From AV69 sp963742315 (lineage in GTDB: Bacteria; Verrucomicrobiota; Verrucomicrobiia; Chthoniobacterales; UBA10450), in assembly GCA_963742315.1 (NCBI GenBank), contig CAVULE010000004.1, forward strand, positions 62,001 to 126,000: a stretch of 64,000 nt of DNA, in the 5' to 3' direction. The translations under genes and the position numbers were made by a program. Under the pieces are notes generated by a model. The model did not search any database. It saw nothing but the letters and a program-made list of their open reading frames with translations, and was not told the DNA's origin. This document shows, piece by piece, positions 51,098 to 58,940 of the stretch (within the stretch, counting starts at the first letter, position 1; every line of letters begins with the position of its first letter).

Positions 51098-51931
51098 ATG
51101 ACAGTGCTCGACGTCCTTCAATCCACCACCGCTTACTTCAAAAAACGCGGAATCGAAAATCCGCGCTTGAACGCCGAGCATCTGCTGGCGCACTCACTCG
51201 GGCGGAAAAGGCTCGATATTTACCTCGAGTTCGAGCGCGATTTGGCCGAGCCCGAACTGGCGCCTTTACGCGAGCTCGTCCGCCGGCGCGGGCAAAACGA
51301 GCCGCTCCAACATTTGCTCGGCACCATCGAGTTTTGCGGGAACATCTTTCTCTGCGACCAACGCGCTCTCGTTCCGCGACCGGAAACGGAAGAATTTGTC
51401 GGACTGGTTGAGTCGAAAATCCTGAATCGAGCATCGAGAATCGTCGATCTCGGGACCGGTTCGGGGGTAATTGCACTGTCGCTGGCGAAAAAAATTCCCG
51501 AGGCGAAAATCACCGCCACCGATGTCTCGGATGACGCGCTCTTGCTGGGGCATGAAAATGCCGTCCGACTCGGCATCTCGGACGTTCAATTTCTCGAAAG
51601 CGACTTGTTAGAGAATGTTGATGGAAAATTCGATCTGATTGTCGCGAATCTCCCCTACATTTCGCGGCATGATCGCGACCAGCTTGCACCGGAAGTTTTG
51701 CGCGATCCGGAAGTCGCCCTTTTTGCCGGCGAGAAGGGCGATGAAATTATTCGCCGATTGATTGAGACCGCGCCGTTGCATCTGAACGCCGGAGGCTTGC
51801 TCGCGCTGGAGATCGGACTGGGCCAGGAACCCGCCCTAATTGAGCTTTTGCGCCAGAAAAATTACCGCGACATCGAGGCGAAAAACGATTATTCAGGTAG
51901 AACGCGTTTTCTCTTCGCCCGGTATGGATAA
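51098..51931 (+). CDS. prmC: Release factor glutamine methyltransferase
   Basis: PrmC methylates the GGQ glutamine of RF1 and RF2 using SAM. The 277-residue protein has the N-terminal helical domain (NPRLNAEHLLAHSLG), motif I VDLGTGSGVIALSLAKK and the catalytic loop IVANLPYIS, where the usual NPPY reads NLPY (residues 184-187). FVGLVE precedes the Rossmann fold as in HemK proteins. Its last eight bases overlap the murA start, so the two are translationally coupled. Confidence 0.94.
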   Translation: MTVLDVLQSTTAYFKKRGIENPRLNAEHLLAHSLGRKRLDIYLEFERDLAEPELAPLRELVRRRGQNEPLQHLLGTIEFCGNIFLCDQRALVPRPETEEFVGLVESKILNRASRIVDLGTGSGVIALSLAKKIPEAKITATDVSDDALLLGHENAVRLGISDVQFLESDLLENVDGKFDLIVANLPYISRHDRDQLAPEVLRDPEVALFAGEKGDEIIRRLIETAPLHLNAGGLLALEIGLGQEPALIELLRQKNYRDIEAKNDYSGRTRFLFARYG

Positions 51932-53183
51932 GATACTTGTGCATGGCGGGAATTCTCTCGCCGGTTCCATCAAGATCAGCGGTTCGAAGAACTCCGCCCT
52001 TCCCATTCTGGCCGCGACCCTGCTGACGCGGGAGCCGTGCACAATTTATCGCGTGCCGGACCTGAGCGACACGCATTACATGCTGCAAATCCTCACTCAT
52101 CTTGGCGCTCAGGTGGAACGGGCCAGCGGGATTGTCACCGTCACCGCCGACAAAGTGCAATCGGTCGCGCCGTATGACGTTGTTCGAAAAATGCGGGCGT
52201 CGGTCGGCGTGCTCGGACCGCTCCTCGGGCGGTGCAAGGAAGCGACCGTTTCCCTGCCGGGAGGTTGCGTCATCGGCGATCGGCCGATCGATTTGCACTT
52301 GAAGGGATTCGAAGCGCTGGGCGCAGCGGTGCGAGTTGAAAGCGGCAACGTGAAGGTTTTTGCCCCGAAACTTGCCGGCGCGGTAATTAATTTGCGCGGC
52401 AAATTCGGACCAACTGTGCTCGGCACCGACAATGTGATGATGGCCGCCGTTCTTGCCGAAGGCACAACTGTAATCGAAGGGGCGGCGCAAGAGCCGGAAG
52501 TGTGCGATCTGGCTGATTTTCTCAATAAGATGGGCGCGAAAATTGAGGGCGCCGGGACACGAAGAATAATCGTCGAAGGCGTTAGTGAATTACACGGGGC
52601 CGAGCACGACATCATCCCCGATCGGATTGAAGCCGGCACTTTTCTGGTGGCGGGCGCGATAGCCGGCACCGGAGTGACCGTCAACCGAGTTGACCCAAAA
52701 CATCTTACTGCAATTACTGATGCGCTGAGCGGTTGCGGATTCAAAATCGAGGCGAGGAATCAATCCATAACCGTTTCACCAAATGGTGCACCCAAACCGT
52801 TGGAAATCACGACGGAACCCTACCCCGGGTTCCCGACTGATATGCAGGCGCAAATGTGCGCGTTGCTTTCCACCACTGAGGGAATCAGCGTGATCACGGA
52901 GAATATTTTCCCGCAGCGTTACATGCACGTGGCCGAGCTGAAACGGATGGGGGCCGAGGTGCAAATGGAAGGCGCCACCGCAGTGATCCACGGCGTGGAG
53001 CGTTTGACCGGCGCGCCGGTAATGGCGAGCGATTTGCGCGCCTCGGCCGCATTGGTGCTGGCGGGACTGAAGGCTGAAGGAGTTACTGAGGTGAGCCGCG
53101 TTTATCACATCGATCGCGGCTACGAACATCTTGACGAAAAATTGAGCGAACTCGGCGCGCACATCGAGCGCGTCAAAGCCTAG
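51924..53183 (+). CDS. murA: UDP-N-acetylglucosamine enolpyruvyl transferase
   Basis: MurA performs the first committed step of peptidoglycan synthesis, transferring enolpyruvate to UDP-GlcNAc. The 419-residue protein starts MDKILVHGGNSLAGSIKISG. The active-site Cys is at residue 115 (LPGGCVIGDRPIDLHL), the same number as in E. coli, so the enzyme should be fosfomycin-sensitive by family rule. EGLFPQRYMH-type substrate loop appears as ENIFPQRYMHVAELKRMG. The frame is open upstream, but the ATG at 51924 matches the family. Confidence 0.96.
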   Translation: MDKILVHGGNSLAGSIKISGSKNSALPILAATLLTREPCTIYRVPDLSDTHYMLQILTHLGAQVERASGIVTVTADKVQSVAPYDVVRKMRASVGVLGPLLGRCKEATVSLPGGCVIGDRPIDLHLKGFEALGAAVRVESGNVKVFAPKLAGAVINLRGKFGPTVLGTDNVMMAAVLAEGTTVIEGAAQEPEVCDLADFLNKMGAKIEGAGTRRIIVEGVSELHGAEHDIIPDRIEAGTFLVAGAIAGTGVTVNRVDPKHLTAITDALSGCGFKIEARNQSITVSPNGAPKPLEITTEPYPGFPTDMQAQMCALLSTTEGISVITENIFPQRYMHVAELKRMGAEVQMEGATAVIHGVERLTGAPVMASDLRASAALVLAGLKAEGVTEVSRVYHIDRGYEHLDEKLSELGAHIERVKA

Positions 53184-53216
53184 GAGAACGACCGCGTGGG
53201 GCGCCGCGCACATATT

Positions 53217-53330
53217 GTCAGCCCGAGCGCAATGCGAGGGACCTCACCAACGCTCGTTGCTCACACAAACCGGTGTGCTCATCCGACCCCGATTGTGAGA
53301 TCTCTCGTCGTCGGCGCGACCGGGATGACA
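53217..53330. repeat. dispersed palindromic element, family A variant B, copy 2
   Basis: GTCAGCCCGAGCGCAATGCG on the left, GGCGCGACCGGGATGACA on the right, with the core CACACAAACCGGTGTG. The design matches the copy at 10090, with a different centre from ordinary family A. Confidence 0.8.
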
Positions 53331-53394
53331 TGCGGTGAAAACTGCGAGCCCCTTGCTTGCGTTCGATCAAAACAAGCGAGACGCTCCTTGAAAT

Positions 53395-53769
53395 ATGGAA
53401 ACAACTCAACCTCCTCCCACGCCGACTTCATCAGCTGATATCCGCACCTGGAACGTTCTTTGCCATGCCAGCGCGCTCCTGGGATTCTTTTTTCCATGGG
53501 CCGGTCACATCCTCGCGCCTTTAATCGTGTGGCTGGTAAAACGTGGCGATTCTCCTGAAATCGATGCCCACGGAAAAGAATCGGTCAATTTCCAGCTTAC
53601 GATGCTCATTTACTCAGTGATCTCCGGCATTCTCTGTCTGGTGCTGATCGGATTCGTTTTGCTCGCCATCCTGCACGTCCTCAATGTCGTCTTTGTCATC
53701 ATCGCCTCCATCCGCGCGAGCGAAGGAAAGTTTTATCGTTATCCGTTTACGATCCGTTTTCTGAACTAG
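53395..53769 (+). CDS. DUF4870 membrane protein
   Basis: A 124-residue protein with a Pro/Thr-rich N-terminus and two or three hydrophobic segments (LCHASALLGFFFPWAGHILAPLI and LTMLIYSVISGILCLVLIGF). The motif DAHGKESVNFQLTMLIY between them is the DUF4870 signature. The function is unknown. It stands alone between a repeat and a convergent lipoprotein gene. Confidence 0.87.
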   Translation: METTQPPPTPTSSADIRTWNVLCHASALLGFFFPWAGHILAPLIVWLVKRGDSPEIDAHGKESVNFQLTMLIYSVISGILCLVLIGFVLLAILHVLNVVFVIIASIRASEGKFYRYPFTIRFLN

Positions 53770-53795
53770 AAATCGCGGTCTCGCAGCTACGAGAG

Positions 53796-53954
53796 TCAAC
53801 GAGCGCTCTGCCCATAGACGGCGCCGACCTCGCCGTGAACTTTCGGTTGTTCAACGCGCTGCAACATTGGATCGGAGTTCTCAGCTTGCTGCTGGGCGGC
53901 GCAGCCGGTTTCGAAAATCGCAAGTGCGAGAAGCAAACAATGTAAGGGTCGCAT
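53796..53954 (-). CDS. Small lipoprotein
   Basis: A 52-residue protein from the ATG at 53954: MRPLHCLLLALAIFETGC is a lipoprotein signal peptide with the lipobox Cys, and the mature part is a short hydrophilic chain with PMLQRVEQPKVHGEVGAVYG. The longer upstream frame to 54050 overlaps the divergent glycosyltransferase start and is not preferred. The function is unknown. Confidence 0.65.
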   Translation of the reverse strand: MRPLHCLLLALAIFETGCAAQQQAENSDPMLQRVEQPKVHGEVGAVYGQSAR

Positions 53955-53994
53955 AAAGTATTCCGCGTTAGTGTTCCTTAGGAAGCTGAGTCCA

Positions 53995-54741
53995 ATGCCG
54001 ACCGAGAAGATAACTGAGCCTTCGACTACTAAGATTGTCATTTCGTTCATTGTGCCGGCTTATAACGAAGAAGCGGAACTGCCGGGAACGCTTCGCGCAA
54101 TTCGTTCTGCCGCTGTCGGTTATGAGCACGAGATTGTGTTGGTGAACGATGGATCAACCGACGCGACGGGCGCGATCGGCGAAAAATTCGGGGCGCGCGT
54201 GATTTCGATCGAGCGCCGACAAATCGCAGCCGCGCGTAATGCCGGAGCCGCCACTGCACGGGGCAACGTCTTTATTTTCGTCGATGCTGATACCCGGATC
54301 GGACCGGAACACGTGCGCGGCGCAGTTGAAGCGCTCGAGCGCGGTTGTGCCGGCGGCGGTGCGCGGCTGGGAACTGATCGAGAAATTCCGCTCTGGGGCA
54401 CAATCTTTTTCCGCGTTTTTACTACGCTGTATTTCGGACTCAACCTCGGCGCCGGCGCGTTTCTCTTTACCACGCGCGAGAATTTTTTTGCAGTCGGCGG
54501 CTTCGACGAGATTTACTTCGCGAGCGAAGAAGTCTTTTTTACCATCGCGCTGAAACGTCTGGGCCGATTCAGGCTATTGCGCGAGCCAGCCATAACTTCA
54601 GGTCGAAAACTGCGGATGTATTCGGGGTGGAAAATTTTTACCCGCTCTCTTTCTTTGATTTTCGGCGGGCCGCGCGGAGTGATGTCGCGAAAAAAGCTCG
54701 ATATGTGGTACGGTGGCGACCGAGAAAAACACATTGGTTAA
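53995..54741 (+). CDS. Family 2 glycosyltransferase
   Basis: The 248-residue protein has a GT-A fold with FIVPAYNEEAELPGTLRA near the N-terminus, VNDGSTDAT and the metal-binding FVDADTRIGPEH. A GGFDEIYFASEEVFFTIALK stretch marks the acceptor side. I start at the ATG at 53995, preceded by AGGAAG; a GTG at 53971 is possible. It is probably cytoplasmic and membrane-peripheral; donor and acceptor sugars cannot be inferred. It is not in a polysaccharide cluster. Confidence 0.85.
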   Translation: MPTEKITEPSTTKIVISFIVPAYNEEAELPGTLRAIRSAAVGYEHEIVLVNDGSTDATGAIGEKFGARVISIERRQIAAARNAGAATARGNVFIFVDADTRIGPEHVRGAVEALERGCAGGGARLGTDREIPLWGTIFFRVFTTLYFGLNLGAGAFLFTTRENFFAVGGFDEIYFASEEVFFTIALKRLGRFRLLREPAITSGRKLRMYSGWKIFTRSLSLIFGGPRGVMSRKKLDMWYGGDREKHIG

Positions 54742-54808
54742 GGCGTGAAAATGATAGTCAGATGCAACTCGACCATGTACTGTCGCGCCATCTAACCGCA
54801 GAAAACCT

Positions 54809-55069
54809 ATGCTACACATCATTTGGCACATTATTGTTGGTTTCGTTGTCGGTCTGGTCGCGCGCGCCGTCATGCCGGGGGCACAATCCATGGGCCTAAT
54901 CAAAACGACCCTTCTCGGGATCGTAGGCGCCATTGTCGGTGGATTAATTGGCCGGCTCTTTTCCAAACCGGAACCGGGCTCCGCCTTTCATCCCGCCGGG
55001 TTCATCATGTCAGTCATCGGCGCCGTTCTTGTCCTCTTTCTTTGGACGCGATTAGTGCCGGCAGGGTAG
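54809..55069 (+). CDS. GlsB/YeaQ/YmgE-family stress membrane protein
   Basis: An 86-residue protein with three membrane segments. The N-terminal HIIVGFVVGLVARAVMPG and the glycine-rich LGIVGAIVGGLIGRLF are the marks of the transglycosylase-associated (GlsB/YeaQ/YmgE) family, linked to general stress responses; the mechanism is unknown. Its TAG stop overlaps the GTG start of the next gene by one base, so the two are coupled. Confidence 0.9.
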   Translation: MLHIIWHIIVGFVVGLVARAVMPGAQSMGLIKTTLLGIVGAIVGGLIGRLFSKPEPGSAFHPAGFIMSVIGAVLVLFLWTRLVPAG

Positions 55070-55500
55070 TGTTGGAAACGAAGATTCGCGATTTTACAAA
55101 CGACGGAGAAGTGCGCGAACTGGTGCGCGCCTTCGAGGAAGCGACGGTTCTGCCTTCGCAATTCCACCACTGCGCCCACATCGCGGTGGCTTTGACTTAT
55201 CTGGCTGAAGCCTCGGTCGATGACGCGACCGTGCGGATGCGGCAGACGCTCCAAAAATTTACGCAGCGCCACGGTGTCAATGTTTATCACGAAACCGTGA
55301 CACTGTTTTGGATGAAGCTGCTCGATCATCTGGCGACCAGTCATTACCGCGATATGCCATTGTGGCGCCGGATCAATTTGATCGTGGAACGTTGGGCCGT
55401 GACCGACCCGATTGCTGCGCATTATTCACATAGCGTTATCAGTTCGCGCGCTGCCCGCGAAAGCTGGATCGCGCCGGATCGGTTACCGCTGCCGTTCTAA
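55069..55500 (+). CDS. Conserved protein of unknown function
   Basis: Starting at the GTG that overlaps the previous stop codon, the 143-residue product is soluble and helical. It contains LPSQFHHCAHIAVALTYLAE, a His-rich motif like that of a family of small uncharacterised bacterial proteins with a conserved His-x-x-His type start, and later FTQRHGVNVYHETVTLFW. The function is not known. The frame upstream of 55069 overlaps GlsB and is not used. Confidence 0.65.
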   Translation: MLETKIRDFTNDGEVRELVRAFEEATVLPSQFHHCAHIAVALTYLAEASVDDATVRMRQTLQKFTQRHGVNVYHETVTLFWMKLLDHLATSHYRDMPLWRRINLIVERWAVTDPIAAHYSHSVISSRAARESWIAPDRLPLPF

Positions 55501-55619
55501 CAACAGGATGCCGTTGGCGCCGCCGCCAGAATGGCGGTGCTACCAAATGCGGGCTCGCACTCCATGCATCAATGAGAACGCAGGACGTCCTCATCCGTCG
55601 CCAGGTGCGATAGATTTTT

Positions 55620-56111
55620 GTGAGCGAAAAGGAATCGCCGGGCCGTGAGCGTCTCGACATTTATCTCAACGATCATCTCGCCGGTTCGGTGGCGGCGATT
55701 GAGTTACTCGAGAAGGTGATCGAGCACCATTCGGAGGATCGGTTCGGAAAGATCTTTCGCGACTGGCGCGCTGACATTCAGGCCGATCAGGAAACGCTGC
55801 GCAATTTGATCCGGAAACTCGGCGCCGAGGAAAGCGCCATCCGTAAAGCCGGCGCGTGGGTGGCCGAGAAATTTAGTCGGATAAAAATTGGGGACGTAGA
55901 TGACAGCGCCAGCTTGCTTCAGGCGTTGGAGGCATTGGCTTTGGGAATTACCGGCAAACGGCTTCTCTGGCGCTCACTGAGGGCGATTGCGCAGAATTTT
56001 GCGCCGCTGCAAGGAACGGATTTCGCCGAGCTCGAAAAACGGGCGCAGGATCAATTTGAGCGCGTCGAAACTTTGCGCCTGGAAATGGCGCGGGAAGCGT
56101 TTCGCGCGTAG
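55620..56111 (+). CDS. Helical protein of unknown function, ferritin-like outline
   Basis: The 163-residue product (GTG start) is all alpha-helical and acidic-basic balanced. RLDIYLNDHLAGSVAAIELLEKVIEHH starts a helix with acidic residues followed by E and H residues, which recalls ferritin-like four-helix proteins such as those in DUF892. The full metal-ligand pattern is not evident. It stands between two repeat-containing regions. The function is unknown. Confidence 0.6.
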   Translation: MSEKESPGRERLDIYLNDHLAGSVAAIELLEKVIEHHSEDRFGKIFRDWRADIQADQETLRNLIRKLGAEESAIRKAGAWVAEKFSRIKIGDVDDSASLLQALEALALGITGKRLLWRSLRAIAQNFAPLQGTDFAELEKRAQDQFERVETLRLEMAREAFRA

Positions 56112-56157
56112 ATCGAGCGAACAATCAACTCCCTCCGGGTCGCTCGCTGAACTCCGA

Positions 56158-56266
56158 GTAGCGCACGCGTCCCGCGTGTTGGCGATTGCGTCTCGCAATC
56201 GCGGACTTTGCTGAAAAGACTGTTTCGGCGAGACGCCGAAACCAACACGCGAGACGCGTGCGCTAC
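56158..56266. repeat. dispersed palindromic element, family G
   Basis: GTAGCGCACGCGTCCCGCGT on the left and GCGAGACGCGTGCGCTAC on the right are near-perfect inverted copies. A second hairpin GTTTCGGCG-AGA-CGCCGAAAC lies inside. The right half occurs again inside ogg at 26681. Confidence 0.85.
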
Positions 56267-56315
56267 CCGGGCAGACCGTTGCATGTCCACGAATTCAGCG
56301 GGAGCTTTCTAGTTC

Positions 56316-58697
56316 ATGAAGGTTCTTATTGTAATCAGCCTGACGCTCACGACTTCAGTCGTCGCGCAAACACCAGCGCGCAGTGTCTCCAGCGGCAAAC
56401 ATCCATTCACCTTCGAAGACATGATGAAGCTCAAACGCGTCGGCGCGCCGGTGCCTTCGCCGGATGGAAAATGGGTGGTGTTCGATGCGGAAGATGTCGA
56501 TCTCGAGGCAAACACGAAAACCTCGCATTTATGGATCGTGCCGGCGAGCGGTGGCGAATCGCGGCGACTCAACCCGACTCCGAACCATGAGGAACGGCCA
56601 CGTTTTTCTCCCGACGGCAAACGGCTCATCTGGACATCGAAAGCGACCGATCCGACGCAAATTTGGATGTGCGATTTTGACTCCGGAAGCGGAGTGCTGG
56701 TTGGGGAACCACGGCAGGTAACAACGATCTCGACCGGCGCCGACGGCGCAATCTGGTCGCCGGATGGAAAGAATATCGTGTTTATGTCGGCGGTGTATCC
56801 GGATTGCAAAGATGATGCGTGCAACAAGCAGCGCGACGACGAGCTGAAGAAAAGCAAGGTCAAAGCAAAGATTTTCACGCGGCTGTTTTATCGGCATTGG
56901 AACGCGTACACCGAGTTCAAGCGCAGCCATCTGTTTGTCGTTAGCGCAGATGCAAACGCGGACCGGAATACAGACTCGCAGTCTGTGCGCCCAGCGGAGT
57001 TGAACTCCGCTGAACCCGACAAAGCGCAGACAGCGGAGAACATCTCCGCTGGGCGCACAGGGCAGAGCCCTGTGTTCCGACAACCGCGCGATCTCACGCC
57101 GGGCGATCACGATGTGCCGCCGTTTCATCTCGGCGGGCAAGACATGTATGCTATTTCGCCGGACGGCCAGGAAGTGGCTTACACCAGCAACATCGAGTCC
57201 GAAGCCGGACCGGCATTCGTCGAAGCCACCAGCACGAACAAGGAAATTTTCATCGTGCCGATGGCCGGCGGCAACCGCCAGTCCGGCTCGGACCCCAAGA
57301 AAATTTCGACCAGTCCGGGCAGCGATTCGACCCCGCTCTATTCGCCGGACGGAAAATACATCGCCTGGCGCTCGCAAGCCCGCGCCGGCTTCGAGTCAGA
57401 CAAATGGCGACTACTCGTACAGGATCGCCAAACTGGGAAGATGCGTGACCTAACGGAGAAATTTGATCGATCGGTTGGAAACTTCACTTGGACCATCACG
57501 CCCGCGCCGCATGATAAGCCAATTAGACCCATGATCTTCTCTGCCGAAGATCACGGCGACGCTCCCTTGTTCTGTGTGGATGTCGAAGGCGATGAACCGC
57601 CGATAAGATATAGCGGCTTACATGCCGACGATCTAACCTTTGCAAAAAGCTCAGCTGAAATCGGCAGTTTGTATTTCACGAATATGTCGATCAAAGCGCC
57701 AAACGAAATTTGGCGAATGGATTTTCCCACCCCAGAAGGAAAGCAAGGATCGGAAGCCGTCACCCAGATGAACGACGCGCTGCTGTCGCAGATCGACATG
57801 CCGCCTCTGGAGTCGTTTACGTTCAAAGGCGCGAACAACGAGGACGTGCAAGGCTTCATGGTCAAGCCGCCGGGATTCGATCCGAACAAGAAATATCCGC
57901 TGAAATTTTTGATCCATGGCGGGCCGCAAGGAGCGTGGGGAAATTCGTGGACGTATCGCTGGAACGCGGAATTATTCGCGGCGCCATCTGCGCCACAGTC
58001 GGTAGGGCGAGACTCTGTCGAGCCGAAATCCGGAACATCGCCTGATGGCTCGACAGAGTCTCGCCCCACCCAAGCAAGCTCGGCTATCGCGAATGGCGCC
58101 ACGGACGGCTACGTCGTGGTGATGATCAATTTCCATGGCTCGACCGGTTACGGCCAGAAGTTTACTGATTCGATTAGCGGCGATTGGGGCGGGAAGCCGT
58201 ATGTCGATCTAATGAAGGGGCTTGATTACGTGGAGAAAACATACCCGTTCATCGACAAGAACCGCGAGGCCGCGCTGGGCGCGAGCTACGGCGGTTACAT
58301 GGCCAATTGGTTGCTGGGTCACACCGATCGCTTCAAGTGCATCGTGTCGCACGACGGGATGTTTAATACCGAATCCGCTTACGGGACGACGGAAGAACTT
58401 TGGTTCCCGGAATGGGAATTCAAAGGCCCGCCGTGGAAACAGCGCGAGCTCTACCGGAAATTTTCGCCACACCTCTTCGCCGACAAATTTAAGACGCCGA
58501 CGCTAGTGGTACATGGCCAGAATGATTATCGACTCGACGTCAGTGAAGGTTTTCAGCTTTTCACCACACTTCAGCGACTGAAGGCACCGTCAAAGATGTT
58601 GTATTTCCCGGATGAAGGTCACTGGGTATTGAAGCCACAGAACTCGCGGTTGTGGTACAAAACAGTGAACGATTGGGTGGATCAGTGGTGTAAGTAA
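56316..58697 (+). CDS. S9 family peptidase (prolyl oligopeptidase type) with two in-frame repeat insertions
   Basis: The 793-residue protein is exported (MKVLIVISLTLTTSVVAQTP) and then has a beta-propeller domain with SPDG-type repeats. It ends in an alpha/beta hydrolase domain with the catalytic triad Ser657 in GASYGGYMAN, Asp737 in HGQNDYRLD and His769 in DEGHWVL. It cleaves peptides in the periplasm. Residues about 217-255 and 564-584 are encoded by dispersed palindromic repeats (families E and F), in a propeller segment and at the start of the hydrolase domain. The frame is intact throughout. Confidence 0.93.
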   Translation: MKVLIVISLTLTTSVVAQTPARSVSSGKHPFTFEDMMKLKRVGAPVPSPDGKWVVFDAEDVDLEANTKTSHLWIVPASGGESRRLNPTPNHEERPRFSPDGKRLIWTSKATDPTQIWMCDFDSGSGVLVGEPRQVTTISTGADGAIWSPDGKNIVFMSAVYPDCKDDACNKQRDDELKKSKVKAKIFTRLFYRHWNAYTEFKRSHLFVVSADANADRNTDSQSVRPAELNSAEPDKAQTAENISAGRTGQSPVFRQPRDLTPGDHDVPPFHLGGQDMYAISPDGQEVAYTSNIESEAGPAFVEATSTNKEIFIVPMAGGNRQSGSDPKKISTSPGSDSTPLYSPDGKYIAWRSQARAGFESDKWRLLVQDRQTGKMRDLTEKFDRSVGNFTWTITPAPHDKPIRPMIFSAEDHGDAPLFCVDVEGDEPPIRYSGLHADDLTFAKSSAEIGSLYFTNMSIKAPNEIWRMDFPTPEGKQGSEAVTQMNDALLSQIDMPPLESFTFKGANNEDVQGFMVKPPGFDPNKKYPLKFLIHGGPQGAWGNSWTYRWNAELFAAPSAPQSVGRDSVEPKSGTSPDGSTESRPTQASSAIANGATDGYVVVMINFHGSTGYGQKFTDSISGDWGGKPYVDLMKGLDYVEKTYPFIDKNREAALGASYGGYMANWLLGHTDRFKCIVSHDGMFNTESAYGTTEELWFPEWEFKGPPWKQRELYRKFSPHLFADKFKTPTLVVHGQNDYRLDVSEGFQLFTTLQRLKAPSKMLYFPDEGHWVLKPQNSRLWYKTVNDWVDQWCK
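56963..57080 (+). repeat. in-frame family E multi-hairpin element inside the S9 peptidase gene
   Basis: CGGAATACAG at the left pairs with CTGTGTTCCG at the right. Inside are CAGACTCGCAGTCTG, CAGCGGAGTTGAACTCCGCTG (one base past 20, given as CAGCGGAG with CTCCGCTG), and CAGCGGAG with CTCCGCTG again. It encodes about 39 residues. Confidence 0.85.
58005..58066 (+). repeat. in-frame family F palindromic element inside the S9 peptidase gene
   Basis: GGGCGAGACTCTGTCGAGCC and GGCTCGACAGAGTCTCGCCC are perfect 20-base inverted repeats with a 22-base spacer. It encodes VGRDSVEPKSGTSPDGSTES within the hydrolase domain. Confidence 0.9.
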
Positions 58698-58789
58698 CTC
58701 TCGAGCGAAGTCGAGAGATCTCTTCCTCTTTATCGCGTCCTGTAACGGAGAAAATAGTTAGAGATTCCTCGACTACGCTCGGAACGACA
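58696..58789. repeat. dispersed palindromic element, family A, copy 7 (decayed)
   Basis: TCTCGAGCGAAGTCGAGAG and GATTCCTCGACTACGCTCGG are the arms; the outer GTCATCCC end is lost. It begins at the S9 peptidase stop codon. Confidence 0.7.
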
Positions 58790-58849
58790 AACTCGAGGGA
58801 CATCTGCTGTAACGTCTCCGTCGATCGATTAAGCAATTAATCGGCTGAA

Positions 58850-58936
58850 GGTGGATCGAGCGCTCCGCGCTCGATGTTATTTGGGCGGTGGGACCGCATT
58901 TGGTATTGGCATCGCCCGCGGAGCGGCCGATCCACC
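58850..58936. repeat. dispersed palindromic element, family W, copy 6
   Basis: GGTGGATCGAGCGCTCCG at the left and CGGAGCGGCCGATCCACC at the right. It lies between the convergent S9 peptidase and DEAD-box helicase genes, four bases from the helicase stop codon. Confidence 0.9.
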
Positions 58937-58940
58937 TAGC

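Noticed and set aside
54823..55068. Upstream extension of the gene at 55069
   Set aside because: It overlaps the GlsB-family gene in another frame; the GTG overlapping the GlsB stop codon is a better start.
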